A DNA stretch of 64,000 nt from an uncultured Nitrosomonas sp. (GCA_949281375.1 CASDLT010000034.1:62001-126000); one strand, 5' to 3'; shown: positions 47,705-57,964, counted from the first letter of the stretch. Made by a program: numbers and translations. Notes: generated by a model from the letters alone, not told the origin.

Positions 47705-48856
47705 ATGTTCGAAATCATCAATAACGAAACTCAGGAAGCGGTCATTAAAGTAGTTGGCGTCGGTGGCTGCGGAAGCAATGCCGTGGATCACATGATTCAA
47801 AACGGGATGCACGGTGTTGAGTTCATCAGTATGAATACTGATGCGCAGGCATTGAAAGGGAATAAAGCGCCAACAATATTACAATTAGGCACAGGCGTTA
47901 CAAAAGGGTTGGGCGCCGGCGCAAATCCAGAGATCGGCCGCGAAGCAGCGTTAGAAGATCGCGATCGTATCGCGGAATTAATTCAGGGCGCAGATATGTT
48001 GTTCATTACCGCAGGCATGGGCGGAGGAACCGGTACTGGCGCAGCGCCGGTTGTCGCTCAGGTAGCCAAGGAAATGGGTATCCTGACCGTGGCAGTGGTC
48101 AGCAAACCTTTTGCGTTCGAAGGAAGACGCCTAGTGGCGGCCAAAGCCGGCATGGAAGCGCTCTCGCAACATGTCGATTCTTTGATTGTCATTCCGAACG
48201 ACAAGTTAATGATGGTGCTGGGTAACGACATCTCCATGCTTGATGCGTTCAAAGCAGCCAATGATGTGCTGTACGGCGCGGTAGCCGGTATCGCGGAAGT
48301 GATCAATTGTCCTGGTCTCGTCAATGTGGACTTTGCTGACGTGAAAACGGTAATGTCAGAAATGGGTATGGCGATGATGGGTTCAGCCGTTGCAGCAGGC
48401 GTCGATCGTGCGCGTGTCGCTGCTGAACGTGCCGTGTCCAGTCCATTGCTGGAAGATATTTCTTTGTCCGGTGCGCGTGGCATTCTGGTAAACATTACCG
48501 CAAGCTCATCGCTGAAAATGCGTGAAGTTCATGAAGTTATGAGTGCTATTAAAAACCTGACGGCTGAAGATGCCACCATTATCGTTGGTACTGTGATTGA
48601 TGAGAATATGACCGAAGATCTTCGTGTCACGCTGGTTGCAACAGGTTTAGGTTCCATCGCCAGTCAAAGCCAGAATTCTCCGTTGACGGTCATTCACAGT
48701 CGTACTGGAACGGATGATCGTGAGTCGATGTATTCATCGGAAGAGCCCGCTGTAATGCGTACCGGAAGGAGAAGTAATGCAACAGTGGCAGCAATGCGTC
48801 AGTCAGGGGTGGATCCAATGGATATTCCCGCTTTTCTGAGAAGACAAGCTGACTAA
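47705..48856 (+). CDS. ftsZ: Cell division GTPase FtsZ
   Basis: A 383-residue tubulin homologue that forms the Z ring. The G-box GGGTGTGA is at 106-113, the N-terminal VGVGGCGSNAVDHM is the nucleotide-binding start, and the T7-loop region NVDFADVKTVM is intact. A short linker leads to the conserved tail DPMDIPAFLRRQ, which binds FtsA and ZipA. A strong AAAGGAGAG site precedes the ATG after a 75-base gap from ftsA. Last gene of the dcw cluster here; lpxC does not follow. Confidence 0.97.
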   Translation: MFEIINNETQEAVIKVVGVGGCGSNAVDHMIQNGMHGVEFISMNTDAQALKGNKAPTILQLGTGVTKGLGAGANPEIGREAALEDRDRIAELIQGADMLFITAGMGGGTGTGAAPVVAQVAKEMGILTVAVVSKPFAFEGRRLVAAKAGMEALSQHVDSLIVIPNDKLMMVLGNDISMLDAFKAANDVLYGAVAGIAEVINCPGLVNVDFADVKTVMSEMGMAMMGSAVAAGVDRARVAAERAVSSPLLEDISLSGARGILVNITASSSLKMREVHEVMSAIKNLTAEDATIIVGTVIDENMTEDLRVTLVATGLGSIASQSQNSPLTVIHSRTGTDDRESMYSSEEPAVMRTGRRSNATVAAMRQSGVDPMDIPAFLRRQAD

Positions 48857-48888
48857 TCAAGAAATTGCTTTAAAAGCAGGCTTTGCTG

Positions 48889-48911
48889 CCCCTGTTGGCT
48901 TGCCAGCGGGG
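48889..48911 (+). terminator. Possible terminator hairpin after ftsZ
   Basis: CCCC (48889-48892) pairs with GGGG (48908-48911), with an inner TGGC/GCCA stem and a bulge between. It lies about 33 bases after the ftsZ stop, but the following bases are TGGTTCTGC, so the U-tract is poor. Confidence 0.35.
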
Positions 48912-48959
48912 TGGTTCTGCAGGCATGAATGTTTCGAACAAATACTCTCTGTTAATGAT

Positions 48960-49051
48960 GAGTGCGAGATAAAAAAAGAGCTATTAAGCTCACGCAAAAC
49001 ATTTGCTAAGCGTTGACAACCCTTTGATGTTCATCAAATGATCTCGCACTC
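48960..49051. repeat. 11-bp inverted repeat enclosing three hairpins
   Basis: GAGTGCGAGAT (48960-48970) is repeated as the exact complement ATCTCGCACTC at 49041-49051. Between the arms are three perfect small hairpins: GAGCT-ATTA-AGCTC (48978-48991), GCAAA-ACA-TTTGC (48994-49006) and TTTGATG-TT-CATCAAA (49023-49038). The first is also the cysG terminator. As a whole it would fold like a cloverleaf; its origin is unknown and no target-site duplication is visible. Confidence 0.5.
48971..48991 (-). terminator. Rho-independent terminator of cysG
   Basis: Read on the minus strand, GAGCT-TAAT-AGCTC is followed at once by seven T (48977-48971). This is a textbook terminator shape and lies 150 bases beyond the cysG stop. 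Confidence 0.7.
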
Positions 49052-49141
49052 TTCAGATTTCTCATGTTAGATCTCTGTGGCTCGTCCTTGGCTTTAATTA
49101 CTCTGATTGGATCGCTTACAAGCGCGAATTCTTGGGTGGTT

Positions 49142-50575
49142 TTATGGTTGTGAAGAATTCAGCTGGATGAGGTTGGGCTGCAAAGATTCATCGCTAGATT
49201 GAAACCAGGCCAGGTTGTGGTGCAGTTTTACGACTTCTCCAACGATGATCAACGTTGGGGCCGATAAGTGTGCAGCTTGCGCGAGTGCTGGTAGTGTTTG
49301 CAACGTTCCGGTAACGATCTTTTGATTATGGGTCGTGCCTTGCTGGATGATGGCTGCTGACGTGGTGTCGGGCAGACCATGCGTGATGAGTTTCTGGCAT
49401 AGCATTGGCAATCCTAACAATCCCATATAAATCACAATGGTTTGATGAGGGCGTGCGAGAACTGTCCAATCGAGATCAATGCTATCGTTCTTCAAATGAC
49501 CGGTAACGAAAATACATGACTGTGCATAATCACGGTGGGTGAGTGGGATGCCGGCATAAGCAGCGACCCCGGATGCAGCCGTGATGCCAGGTACAACTTG
49601 AAATGGGATGCGGTGTATTGCCAAAGTTTCTATTTCTTCGCCACCTCGGCCAAAGATAAAAGGATCGCCACCTTTGAGCCGCAGCACTCGTTTGCCTTCT
49701 TGTGCTAACCGCACCAGCAGTTGATTGATTGATTCCTGCTGCAAGGTATGACGGCTGCGTTCTTTACCTGCATAAATGCGATGGGCGTCTCGTCGCACCA
49801 TTTCCAGAATTGCAGGTGAAACCAGGCGATCATATACTACAACATCCGCTTGCTGCATGAGGCGCATCGCCCGGAACGTGAGCAAGTCCGGATTGCCTGG
49901 CCCCGCACCGACTAAATAGACCTCTCCTTGGGGTGATTCATCGCATTCTTGTTGTAATGATTTTGACAAATAAGCTTGTGCCGCTTCTTCCTTTCCCGCG
50001 AGCACCATTTCGGTGAATTGTCCTTGAAGCGTTTTTTCCCAGAACATGCGTCGTTTTTCGGGGTGAGAAAAATGCTGCTTGACGAGTTGGCGAAACTTTC
50101 CTGCAATTGACGCTAAGCGGGCATAGGCTACCGGAATCATCGTTTCAAGTTGTGCTCTCAGCAGCCGTGCTAAAACCGGAGATTGCCCGCCGCTGGAGAT
50201 GGCGATCAATAGCGGTGAGCGATCAACGATAGAGGGCATGATAAAGCTGCAGAGTTCAGGATCATCGACTACATTCACCGGAATCTGCCGTTGTTGGGCA
50301 GCTTCGGAAACCTGCCGATTAATGGTTCGATCGCTGGTTGCTGCGATGACCAGCGCTATGTTCTGAAGATGTTCGGATTCAAAATGATCAGCCTGATAAA
50401 GAATTCTTCCATCGACGGCAAATTCATTGAGCGAAGGATCTCGTTCAGTCGATATCGCGATCACGCGTGCACCAGCTTGAAGTAGAAACAAGCTCTTGCG
50501 GGTAGCCACTTCACCGCTGCCAACGACCAGGCAGCGTTTGTTTTTGATATTCAAGAAAATGGGCAAGAAATCCAT
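49142..50575 (-). CDS. cysG: Siroheme synthase CysG
   Basis: A 477-residue trifunctional enzyme that turns uroporphyrinogen III into siroheme for sulfite and nitrite reductases. The N-terminal half is the dehydrogenase/ferrochelatase module (FLNIKNKRCLVVGSGEVATRK, ISSGGQSPVLARL), and the C-terminal half from about residue 220 is the SAM uroporphyrinogen methyltransferase (VYLVGAGPGNPDLLT, VVYDRLVS, RLKGGDPFIFGRGGEE, VPGITAASG). Length is slightly above E. coli CysG (457). It is convergent with ftsZ. Confidence 0.95.
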   Translation of the reverse strand: MDFLPIFLNIKNKRCLVVGSGEVATRKSLFLLQAGARVIAISTERDPSLNEFAVDGRILYQADHFESEHLQNIALVIAATSDRTINRQVSEAAQQRQIPVNVVDDPELCSFIMPSIVDRSPLLIAISSGGQSPVLARLLRAQLETMIPVAYARLASIAGKFRQLVKQHFSHPEKRRMFWEKTLQGQFTEMVLAGKEEAAQAYLSKSLQQECDESPQGEVYLVGAGPGNPDLLTFRAMRLMQQADVVVYDRLVSPAILEMVRRDAHRIYAGKERSRHTLQQESINQLLVRLAQEGKRVLRLKGGDPFIFGRGGEEIETLAIHRIPFQVVPGITAASGVAAYAGIPLTHRDYAQSCIFVTGHLKNDSIDLDWTVLARPHQTIVIYMGLLGLPMLCQKLITHGLPDTTSAAIIQQGTTHNQKIVTGTLQTLPALAQAAHLSAPTLIIVGEVVKLHHNLAWFQSSDESLQPNLIQLNSSQP

Positions 50576-50720
50576 TCAGTGGGAAGGTATGAGGTAATAT
50601 CAATAAAATATTGATGATTCTGAATCAGAATAAGGGTAGAAAAGAGATTTTCATGAACTGAGCTGCTTTTAATCGATGAAAAGTGAACAAAGTCAAAAAC
50701 AAGCTCAGCGTTGCCACAAT

Positions 50721-51719
50721 TTACTGGCTGGATTCCAATTTAAGAATATCTTCTAATTTTATGTTAACTCCAGATCCCTTGAATACGGTACCAAACTTTT
50801 TCTTATTGAAATGTTCGATATTCAAATCATACACTTCCTTGGATAGCGGAAAATATTTAACTTCCGTTACCAGGGCAGGTGCATTTTTCATATAATAGTT
50901 TACGAACTCACTAATTTCAGGCTTGTCAGTGGATTTTGCATTGACATAAATGAACACTGGGCGCGACAGTGGTTTATAGCTGTTATTTTCTACCGTAGCG
51001 GCAGAAGGCAGGACTCCCCCATTGCCATTGTCAATCGCCACTGCATTGATCTTTTTCATGTTTTCGATGAAATACGCAAATCCAAAAAATCCTAACGCAT
51101 AAATGTCACTGGCGACACCCTGAACCAGAACGTTGTCATCTTCGGAAGCAGTAAAATCACCCCGGCTTGATTTGGGTTTGCCAACGATCGCTTCGGTGAA
51201 ATACTCAAACGTACCCGAATCGGCACCCGGTCCATACAGTTTAATTTTCTTGTCTGGCCATGCGGGATTGATCTGATTCCAGTGCGTAATCTTACCTTGT
51301 GCATCAGGTTCCCATACTTTCTTCAATTCTTCGACCGTAATGGTTTTGCTCCAGGTATTTTTGGGGTTGATTACGACCGTCAGTGCATCAAATGCGATCG
51401 GCATTTCAATATACTGCACGCCTTGTTGTTTGCAAGCATCCATTTCTGCCTGAGTGATAGGTCGGGAAGCATTGACAATGTCGATTTCATTGCGACAGAA
51501 CTTTTTGAAACCTCCGCCTGTGCCGGAAATTCCCACGGTGACACGAATGGCTCCGCGTTTGGCAATCTGGAAATCCTCAGCAACTGCTTCGGTTATAGGG
51601 AAAACTGTACTCGAGCCATCGATTTTGACGATCGGACTGGCAAGAATGCTTTGTGAAATCATCATTGCGCCGACTAGAACGGTCACAGCAATTGATTTCA
51701 GAGTGAGTGAATTTAGCAT
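50721..51719 (-). CDS. pstS: Phosphate-binding protein PstS family
   Basis: A predicted 332-residue periplasmic substrate-binding protein for phosphate. A signal peptide ([19 protein letters not shown] to LA) leads into [21 protein letters not shown], the PstS/SphX phosphate loop, and later [15 protein letters not shown] and [17 protein letters not shown] segments. The frame is open from 51839, but the ATG at 51719 has GGAGT before it and starts a real signal peptide. No pstCAB or phoU follows; a Pho-box promoter lies upstream. Confidence 0.85.
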   Translation of the reverse strand: MLNSLTLKSIAVTVLVGAMMISQSILASPIVKIDGSSTVFPITEAVAEDFQIAKRGAIRVTVGISGTGGGFKKFCRNEIDIVNASRPITQAEMDACKQQGVQYIEMPIAFDALTVVINPKNTWSKTITVEELKKVWEPDAQGKITHWNQINPAWPDKKIKLYGPGADSGTFEYFTEAIVGKPKSSRGDFTASEDDNVLVQGVASDIYALGFFGFAYFIENMKKINAVAIDNGNGGVLPSAATVENNSYKPLSRPVFIYVNAKSTDKPEISEFVNYYMKNAPALVTEVKYFPLSKEVYDLNIEHFNKKKFGTVFKGSGVNIKLEDILKLESSQ

Positions 51720-51907
51720 GTATATACTCCAATGATGAATGATGCGAATAGAGCAACCATTAGATGACTCTGAAACACGATTGCGTTTGCACGGAACCAG
51801 ACTGCGTGAAGAATCAGCACATCCTGGATGATTCATCATTTGTGCTCAATTTCACGTTGCTGACTGGCGTTTATTGTCATTTCAGGGTGTCTTTGATTGC
51901 CAGAGCA

Positions 51908-51941
51908 ATAATATTTCAGGATTGTTACAGAATGATGACAA
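51908..51941 (-). promoter_or_regulatory. Pho-box promoter of pstS
   Basis: On the minus strand, TTGTCAT-CATT-CTGTAAC (51941-51924) matches the PhoB site of two CTGTCAT-like heptamers separated by four bases. TATTAT (51913-51908) follows after 10 bases, the normal distance of the -10 box from a Pho box. The start would lie about 180 bases before the pstS ATG. Confidence 0.65.
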
Positions 51942-51999
51942 CTGTTTTTTTATGCATGAACTGTATGGTTCGTTATAAAACATTGGAGTAAGCAATACG

Positions 52000-53361
52000 T
52001 CACGCGGTCGAGGCAGCCTGGATCGTTTGAGCGATACGTTCCGCCCAGTGATTGATTTTATGCTTTGATTCTCCTTCTACCATGACCCGGATGACCGGCT
52101 CCGTGCCCGAGGCCCGTATGAGTACCCTGCCTTTGCCATTCAGATCCGTTTCAGCGGCTTTCTGGATCGACTTGACGGTTTCATTGGTCGCGAAATTGAA
52201 AGATTTAGGTGTTTTTACATTAATCAATCGTTGTGGATAGAGTGCAACGCCGTGCAAGAATTGAGCCAAGGTTTTCTGTGTGTCCCGTAATGCATATAGA
52301 ACCTGAAGTGCGGAGATAATGCCGTCTCCCGTCGTGTGCTTATCCTTGCAGACAATGTGACCGGAGTTTTCGCCACCGAGATACCATTTCTTTTCTTGCA
52401 ACATTTCCAAAATATAGCGATCACCCACTTGTGCGCGAAGAAAAGGAATATTCATTTTCTTAAAACGGTTTTCTATGGCTAGATTGGTCATAATCGTACC
52501 CACCACGCCACCTTTAAGAAGTTTCTTCATTTTCCTGTGTTTGGCGATAATGTAAAGCAGCTGATCGCCTTCATACAATCTGCCTTGCTTATCGACCATC
52601 ATGATGCGGTCACCATCTCCGTCCAAGGCAATGCCTAGATCCGCATGATGCTGAAGTACGGCTTTTTGCAGTGTTGCACAATGTGTAGCGCCACAGTCAA
52701 GATTAATGTTCAGCCCGTTGGGCTGAACTCCTATCGTAACCACATCTGCTCCCAATTCATGCATGACATGACCGGCAATATTGTAGGCGGCACCATTGGC
52801 ACAATCGACGACGATCTTTAATCCGCGCAGGTCGAGATGATACGGGAAGGAGCTTTTACAAAATTCAATATAACGGCCCGACGCGTCTCTGATACGCTGT
52901 ACTTTGCCGAGTTTTTCGGAAGGCATGGTCTCGATTGGCACGTCTATAAAAGATTCAATCTGATGTTCGACCTCGTCGGGGAGCTTACGTCCATCTGCCG
53001 AAAAGAATTTAACGCCATTGTCTTCGAACAAGTTATGCGAGGCTGAGATCACAATACCTGCTTGCAGGCGTAGCGCGCGGATCAGATAAGCGATGGCAGG
53101 CGTGGGCATCGGGCCGGACAAAAAAACATCGATACCTGCTGCGGACAAACCAGCTTCTAGCGCAGATTCGAGTATATAACCCGATACTCGAGTATCTTTG
53201 CCGATTAGTACCGTCGGTCGATTTCCTTCTGCTAAATGCCAATCCATCGTTGAAAGGACTTTACCAGCCGCGTATCCCAGGTGCATGATAAATTCCGGGG
53301 TGATTGGGAAAGTTCCTACTCGTCCTCGTATACCATCAGTTCCAAAATATTTTCGTGTCAA
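52000..53361 (-). CDS. glmM: Phosphoglucosamine mutase
   Basis: This 453-residue enzyme converts glucosamine-6-phosphate to glucosamine-1-phosphate for UDP-GlcNAc synthesis, supplying the mur pathway. It begins [14 protein letters not shown]; the phosphoserine is S108 in [13 protein letters not shown], the metal site is [10 protein letters not shown], the sugar-binding loop is GGENSGHIV and the phosphate loop is [15 protein letters not shown]. Length matches E. coli (445). It follows folP on the minus strand with a gap of about 60 bases. Confidence 0.95.
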   Translation of the reverse strand: MTRKYFGTDGIRGRVGTFPITPEFIMHLGYAAGKVLSTMDWHLAEGNRPTVLIGKDTRVSGYILESALEAGLSAAGIDVFLSGPMPTPAIAYLIRALRLQAGIVISASHNLFEDNGVKFFSADGRKLPDEVEHQIESFIDVPIETMPSEKLGKVQRIRDASGRYIEFCKSSFPYHLDLRGLKIVVDCANGAAYNIAGHVMHELGADVVTIGVQPNGLNINLDCGATHCATLQKAVLQHHADLGIALDGDGDRIMMVDKQGRLYEGDQLLYIIAKHRKMKKLLKGGVVGTIMTNLAIENRFKKMNIPFLRAQVGDRYILEMLQEKKWYLGGENSGHIVCKDKHTTGDGIISALQVLYALRDTQKTLAQFLHGVALYPQRLINVKTPKSFNFATNETVKSIQKAAETDLNGKGRVLIRASGTEPVIRVMVEGESKHKINHWAERIAQTIQAASTA

Positions 53362-53422
53362 TTGGTTATCCTATTGAAGAATTCATAGATATGATTGGAA
53401 ACGACAATTTTAGTGAATGTAT

Positions 53423-54259
53423 TTAGCTTTTGCAGTTTTTCACTGCGGTATACACTGCAAGTGCATCTTTTGTTGCTTTGACATCATGCACTCTTACAAT
53501 TTTGGCACCTTTGACTACTGCAAGCAAGGCTGCGGCAATACTTTCATGCAGCCGATTTTCTACATCATTACCCGTGATCGTTCCCAGCATGGATTTGCGC
53601 GAGAAGCCCACCAGGATAGGAGTATCCCAAAATTGCAATTGGTTGAGTTGATCCAATAAAACCAGATTGTGCTGAAAGGTTTTACCGAAACCAAAACCTG
53701 GATCGATGATCAGCCGCTCTTTCGAAATGCCTGCGGCGATGGCGGCGTTGATGCGTTGTTGCAGGAAATTGCTGACTTCATCGACCACCTGGCTATAATG
53801 CGGATGCTGTTGCATGTTTTGTGGCGTACCTTGCATGTGCATCAGGCAGACTTTAATGTGATGATATTGAGCGATTATCTCCAGTGCGCCGGGATTGCGC
53901 AATGCATTAACGTCATTAATCATGAAAGCGCCAGCTTCAATTGCTTCCTTCATCACCTCTGGTTTTGAAGTATCAATGGAAATCGGGATTTGAGTTCCGC
54001 TTAACGCTTCCAATACCGGAATAACTCGCTGTAATTCTTCGTCGATACTTACGGGTTGACTTCCGGGGCGCGTGGATTCTCCACCAATATCAACAATGTC
54101 AGCGCCTTCATCAATGAGTTTCCTGGCATGTAAGATGGCATCCCGAGCGGATAGATAACGCCCGCCATCTGAAAAAGAGTCGGGCGTGATATTGACGATC
54201 CCCATGATGAGTGGACGATTCGTGGGTAGGGTGTGATACCGTTGCTCCATTGAAGGCAC
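53423..54259 (-). CDS. folP: Dihydropteroate synthase
   Basis: A 278-residue TIM-barrel folate enzyme that joins p-aminobenzoate to dihydropterin pyrophosphate; it is the target of sulfonamides. Seen are MGIVNITPDSFSDGGRY, GGESTRPGSQP, MINDVNALRNP, HMQGTPQNMQ, IDPGFGFGKT and GFSRKSMLG, all standard motifs. Length matches E. coli (282). Lies between ftsH and glmM, the widespread proteobacterial order. Confidence 0.95.
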   Translation of the reverse strand: MPSMEQRYHTLPTNRPLIMGIVNITPDSFSDGGRYLSARDAILHARKLIDEGADIVDIGGESTRPGSQPVSIDEELQRVIPVLEALSGTQIPISIDTSKPEVMKEAIEAGAFMINDVNALRNPGALEIIAQYHHIKVCLMHMQGTPQNMQQHPHYSQVVDEVSNFLQQRINAAIAAGISKERLIIDPGFGFGKTFQHNLVLLDQLNQLQFWDTPILVGFSRKSMLGTITGNDVENRLHESIAAALLAVVKGAKIVRVHDVKATKDALAVYTAVKNCKS

Positions 54260-54292
54260 GATTGAATGAATAAATTGAGGTAGTTACAAATA

Positions 54293-54327
54293 AATAAGGG
54301 ATACGAGTATAACTCGTATCCCTTATT
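54293..54327 (-). terminator. 16-bp hairpin between ftsH and folP
   Basis: AATAAGGGATACGAGT (54293-54308) and its exact complement (54312-54327) form a 16-bp stem with a three-base loop. It lies 15 bases beyond the ftsH stop. The arms end in AATAA/TTATT, so either strand gives a short U-rich tail. It probably terminates or attenuates ftsH transcription before folP. Confidence 0.65.
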
Positions 54328-54341
54328 GGGATATCAAAGAA

Positions 54342-56255
54342 CTAGTCGACTTCTTTGGCTATTTCTTGAGGTGCAACAGGTTCACCTTTTACATCGCGGG
54401 TGGTCGGAGACTCCCCAGTAGTTGATGAAGTCATGGATTGAGGCGGTTTAGGCGGACGTGGAGGACGACCTTCCATGATGTCCTTGATTTGATCGCTATC
54501 AATGGTTTCCCATTCCAACAATGCCTGAGTCATAGCTTCGATCTTATCTTTATTGGCTTCAATGAGTTTGCGTGCCAATGTGTACTGTTCATCGACGATA
54601 CGACGAACTTCTGCATCAACTTTCTGCATCGTTGCTTCACTCACATTTTTATGAGTGGTCACTGAGCGACCTAGAAAAACTTCTCCTTCATTTTCACCAT
54701 ATACCATGGGACCAAGGGTGTCCGACATACCCCATTGAGTCACCATTTGTTTTGCTAACTCAGTGGCACGTTCAAAATCATTGGAAGCGCCCGTCGTCAT
54801 TTGATTCATGAATACTTCTTCTGCAATCCTTCCACCAAACATAACGGAGATTCGCTGCAGGATTTCTTCGCGTTCCATGCTGAACCGGTCTTCAGTGGGT
54901 AATTGCATCGTGACTCCCAATGCCCGGCCGCGAGGGATGATGGTTACTTTATGCACAGGATCGGTTTTAGGTAACAATTGCGCCACGACGGCGTGTCCTG
55001 ATTCGTGGTAAGCCGTATTTCTGCGTTCGTGCTCGGGCATGACGACGGAGCGACGTTCTGCTCCCATGAAGATTTTATCTTTTGCACGCTCGAAATCGTC
55101 CATGTCTACTAACCGTTTATTGCTTCTGGCAGCAAACAACGCGGCTTCATTGACCAGATTGGCCAAATCAGCGCCTGACATTCCTGGTGTGCCTCGTGCA
55201 AGAATTTCAGCTTTTACATCAGGTGCCAGCGGTACTTTACGCATATGCACATGAAGAATTTGTTCGCGACCACGAATGTCCGGCAAGGGTACCGTTACCT
55301 GACGGTCGAAACGGCCAGGTCGCAATAATGCGGGATCCAATACATCAGGCCGGTTGGTGGCTGCAATCACGATTACACCCATTGCGCCTTCAAAACCATC
55401 CATCTCTACCAATAACTGATTCAGAGTCTGCTCGCGTTCATCATTTCCACCACCCAATCCGGCACCGCGTTGACGGCCTACCGCATCAATCTCGTCGATG
55501 AAAATGATGCAGGGCGCATGTTTTTTAGCTTGTTCGAACATGTCCCGTACTCGGGATGCTCCCACGCCAACAAACATTTCGACAAAATCTGAACCGGAAA
55601 TACTGAAGAATGGAACTTGTGCTTCTCCTGCAATAGCTCGCGCCAATAATGTTTTACCGGTCCCTGGACTGCCAACCATCAATACACCGCGAGGGATGCG
55701 ACCGCCCAGTTTCTGGAATTTGGTGGGGTCGCGTAAAAATTCAACAAGCTCTGCAACTTCTTCTTTCGCTTCCTCACACCCTGCCACATCATTGAAGGTA
55801 ACCGTATTAGTAGATTTGTCGAGCATGCGAGCCTTGCTTTTGCCAAACGAAAAGGCGCCACCGTTGCGTCCGCCACCCTGCATCTGACGCATGAAAAATA
55901 TCCATACACCGATAAGCAGCAGCATCGGGAACCATGAAATGAAGATACTCATCAACATAGATGGTTCTTCGTCCGGTTTAGCCTCGATAATCACCCCTGC
56001 TTTGAGCAGATCGCTGACCATCCATGGATCGGATGGAGCGTAGGTAGTGAAACGACGACCGTCAGATTTCGTGCCTTTGAGGGTACGACCTTCGATGACA
56101 ACCTTTGCAATTCTGCCTTGATTCAATTCGGTGATGAATTGAGAGTATTCCATCGGAACCTGCGTCGGTTGACGTACGCTGAATTGATTGAATACGGTCA
56201 TCAACACAAGTGCAATTACTAGCCATATGGCCATGTTTTTAATTAGATTATTCAA
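54342..56255 (-). CDS. ftsH: ATP-dependent zinc metalloprotease FtsH
   Basis: A 637-residue membrane AAA+ protease that degrades misfolded and regulatory membrane and cytosolic proteins. Two N-terminal helices ([16 protein letters not shown] and [15 protein letters not shown]) flank the periplasmic domain. Walker A is GSPGTGKT with K201, Walker B is [11 protein letters not shown], the second region of homology is [20 protein letters not shown], and the zinc site is HESGH at 417-421. The C-terminus is proline-rich ([13 protein letters not shown]). Length matches E. coli (644). Confidence 0.97.
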   Translation of the reverse strand: MNNLIKNMAIWLVIALVLMTVFNQFSVRQPTQVPMEYSQFITELNQGRIAKVVIEGRTLKGTKSDGRRFTTYAPSDPWMVSDLLKAGVIIEAKPDEEPSMLMSIFISWFPMLLLIGVWIFFMRQMQGGGRNGGAFSFGKSKARMLDKSTNTVTFNDVAGCEEAKEEVAELVEFLRDPTKFQKLGGRIPRGVLMVGSPGTGKTLLARAIAGEAQVPFFSISGSDFVEMFVGVGASRVRDMFEQAKKHAPCIIFIDEIDAVGRQRGAGLGGGNDEREQTLNQLLVEMDGFEGAMGVIVIAATNRPDVLDPALLRPGRFDRQVTVPLPDIRGREQILHVHMRKVPLAPDVKAEILARGTPGMSGADLANLVNEAALFAARSNKRLVDMDDFERAKDKIFMGAERRSVVMPEHERRNTAYHESGHAVVAQLLPKTDPVHKVTIIPRGRALGVTMQLPTEDRFSMEREEILQRISVMFGGRIAEEVFMNQMTTGASNDFERATELAKQMVTQWGMSDTLGPMVYGENEGEVFLGRSVTTHKNVSEATMQKVDAEVRRIVDEQYTLARKLIEANKDKIEAMTQALLEWETIDSDQIKDIMEGRPPRPPKPPQSMTSSTTGESPTTRDVKGEPVAPQEIAKEVD

Positions 56256-56413
56256 GATAGCTCCTTGGTTTGCACCTTAAAATCATTGATTAGTCATTCT
56301 AACCATAATGTGTAGAATATAACAGAAGATATAAAATTGCTATTGAATGACATCTTACTACTTTCATTTTCCTACATCTCTGAGGGGATTCATTCATTTT
56401 TTAGTAATTTCAA

Positions 56414-57031
56414 TTATTTTTTTCCACTTCCTAATAAATATAATTCATTACTGCGATCCCGCGATGCTTTCGGTTTCCGTATGACCACCTGTTTAAAACT
56501 CGAGCGCATAGCACGTAAAAATTGATCGAAATCCCGCCCTTGGAAAATTTTGACCAAAAAATTTCCACCATAGTTCAGATGATCTATCGAGAAAGCGAGC
56601 GCTAATTCGGCTAAATACATGCTGTTGGCCTGATCGCTTATTACGACACCACTCATATTAGGTGCCATATCTGACATTACAAGGTCTGGTCGTCGATTAT
56701 TGAAGTGTTTTTGTATTTCAGAGGCAATTGTTTCTTCTCTAAAATCACCGTGAATAAACTTTACGGCAGGTAGAGGCGCCATCTCAAGGATATCCAGCGC
56801 GATCACATTACCTGTATTTTTCAATTTTTGCCGTGCAACTTGCGACCAGCTCCCTGGGGCTGCTCCTAAATCAATGACCAGCATGTCAGGTTTTAGAATG
56901 CGGTCCCGTTCATCGATTTCAAGCAATTTATAGGCCGCACGAGACCGATAACCATCTTTCTGAGCTTGCTTAACGAAGAAATCATTGACATGCTCTTTCA
57001 TCCAGGCTTTGCTGGTTTTAGAAGGTTTCAT
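56414..57031 (-). CDS. rlmE: 23S rRNA (uridine-2552 2'-O) methyltransferase
   Basis: A 205-residue heat-shock methyltransferase (FtsJ/RrmJ) modifying U2552 in the ribosome A loop. Seen are SKAWMKEHVNDFFVKQAQKDGYRSRAAYKL with catalytic Lys, VIDLGAAPGSWSQVA as SAM loop, and VMSDMAPNMSG with the catalytic Asp; the last KIFQG gives the second Lys. The frame is open from a TTG at 57034; the ATG at 57031 is natural. Starts 30 bases from the divergent yhbY and precedes ftsH. Confidence 0.95.
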   Translation of the reverse strand: MKPSKTSKAWMKEHVNDFFVKQAQKDGYRSRAAYKLLEIDERDRILKPDMLVIDLGAAPGSWSQVARQKLKNTGNVIALDILEMAPLPAVKFIHGDFREETIASEIQKHFNNRRPDLVMSDMAPNMSGVVISDQANSMYLAELALAFSIDHLNYGGNFLVKIFQGRDFDQFLRAMRSSFKQVVIRKPKASRDRSNELYLLGSGKK

Positions 57032-57061
57032 CAAGTAAAATAATCAGTTTGAAGGAAAATT

Positions 57062-57412
57062 ATGTTAGCACTATCTGTTGCTCAGCGGCGTGAACTAAAG
57101 GCTCGAGCGCATGCCCTTCAGCCCGTTGTAATGATCGGTAAAACGGGGCTATCTGACAATGTGATTGACGAGGTCGATCGTGGACTGACAAGTCATGAAT
57201 TGATCAAAATTAAAGTTCATGTTGATGACCGAGCGGCGAGAAATACATTGTTTGAAGAGATCTGCCAGCGTCTCAACGCGGCCGCTGTGCAGCACATCGG
57301 TAAAATATTTGTGATTTATCGGCCCAATCCGGAACAATTACCTCAGAAGTCTGATGGTGCTGTCAAAAAGAAGCGTGAGCCATTTCGAACCAAACGCAGC
57401 TTTCAAAATTGA
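57062..57412 (+). CDS. yhbY: Ribosome assembly RNA-binding protein YhbY
   Basis: A 116-residue CRM-domain protein that binds precursor 50S particles. It begins LSVAQRRELKARAHALQPVVMIGKTGL, with the GKTGL loop near residue 28, then VDRGLTSHELIKIKV and IGKIFVIYRPNPE. A basic tail of about 20 residues extends beyond the CRM fold (KKKREPFRTKRSF). It is divergent from rlmE and convergent with greA, nine bases away. Confidence 0.92.
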   Translation: MLALSVAQRRELKARAHALQPVVMIGKTGLSDNVIDEVDRGLTSHELIKIKVHVDDRAARNTLFEEICQRLNAAAVQHIGKIFVIYRPNPEQLPQKSDGAVKKKREPFRTKRSFQN

Positions 57413-57421
57413 AGTGTTGAC

Positions 57422-57898
57422 TTAGATATACTTGACATCCAGTATTTCATACTCACGAATTCCACCCGGTGCTTGGACTTCAGCAATATCCCCCGGATAT
57501 TTGCCAATCAAAGCTCGGGAAATGGGAGAGCTGATCGAAATCTTTCCATATTTGATATTAGCTTCATCGTCACCTACTATCTGATAAGTGACTGTTTCGC
57601 CGTTCTGCATATCCTCTAATTCAACAGTCGCGCCAAAAACACAAGCACCGTCAGCGTTTATTAGCGCCGGATTGATGATTTGAGCGATTGAAAGCTTGCT
57701 TTCAAGCTCAGCAATCCGACCTTCAATAAAACCTTGCTTTTCCTTTGCTGCATCATATTCAGCATTTTCTGAAAGATCACCATGAGAACGGGCTTCGGCG
57801 ATAGCCGCAATCACTGCAGGTCGGTGTATTGTTTTCATTTCATGAAGTTCTTTCCGCAACGCTTCCGCACCTACGACGGTTAATGGAATTGTACTCAT
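57422..57898 (-). CDS. greA: Transcription elongation factor GreA
   Basis: A 158-residue RNA polymerase secondary-channel factor that stimulates cleavage of backtracked transcripts. The N-terminal coiled coil carries the tip acidic motif in [20 protein letters not shown], and the C-terminal FKBP-like domain has [17 protein letters not shown] Shine-Dalgarno site AAGGA lies seven bases before the ATG. It is 66 bases after carB on the same strand, so it is probably in the car operon. Confidence 0.97.
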   Translation of the reverse strand: MSTIPLTVVGAEALRKELHEMKTIHRPAVIAAIAEARSHGDLSENAEYDAAKEKQGFIEGRIAELESKLSIAQIINPALINADGACVFGATVELEDMQNGETVTYQIVGDDEANIKYGKISISSPISRALIGKYPGDIAEVQAPGGIREYEILDVKYI

Positions 57899-57964
57899 CG
57901 TAAATCCTTACCTTTCCTCTTCATCTAATTTTTATCATAAAACAAGATTATTGCTTATCCTTGC

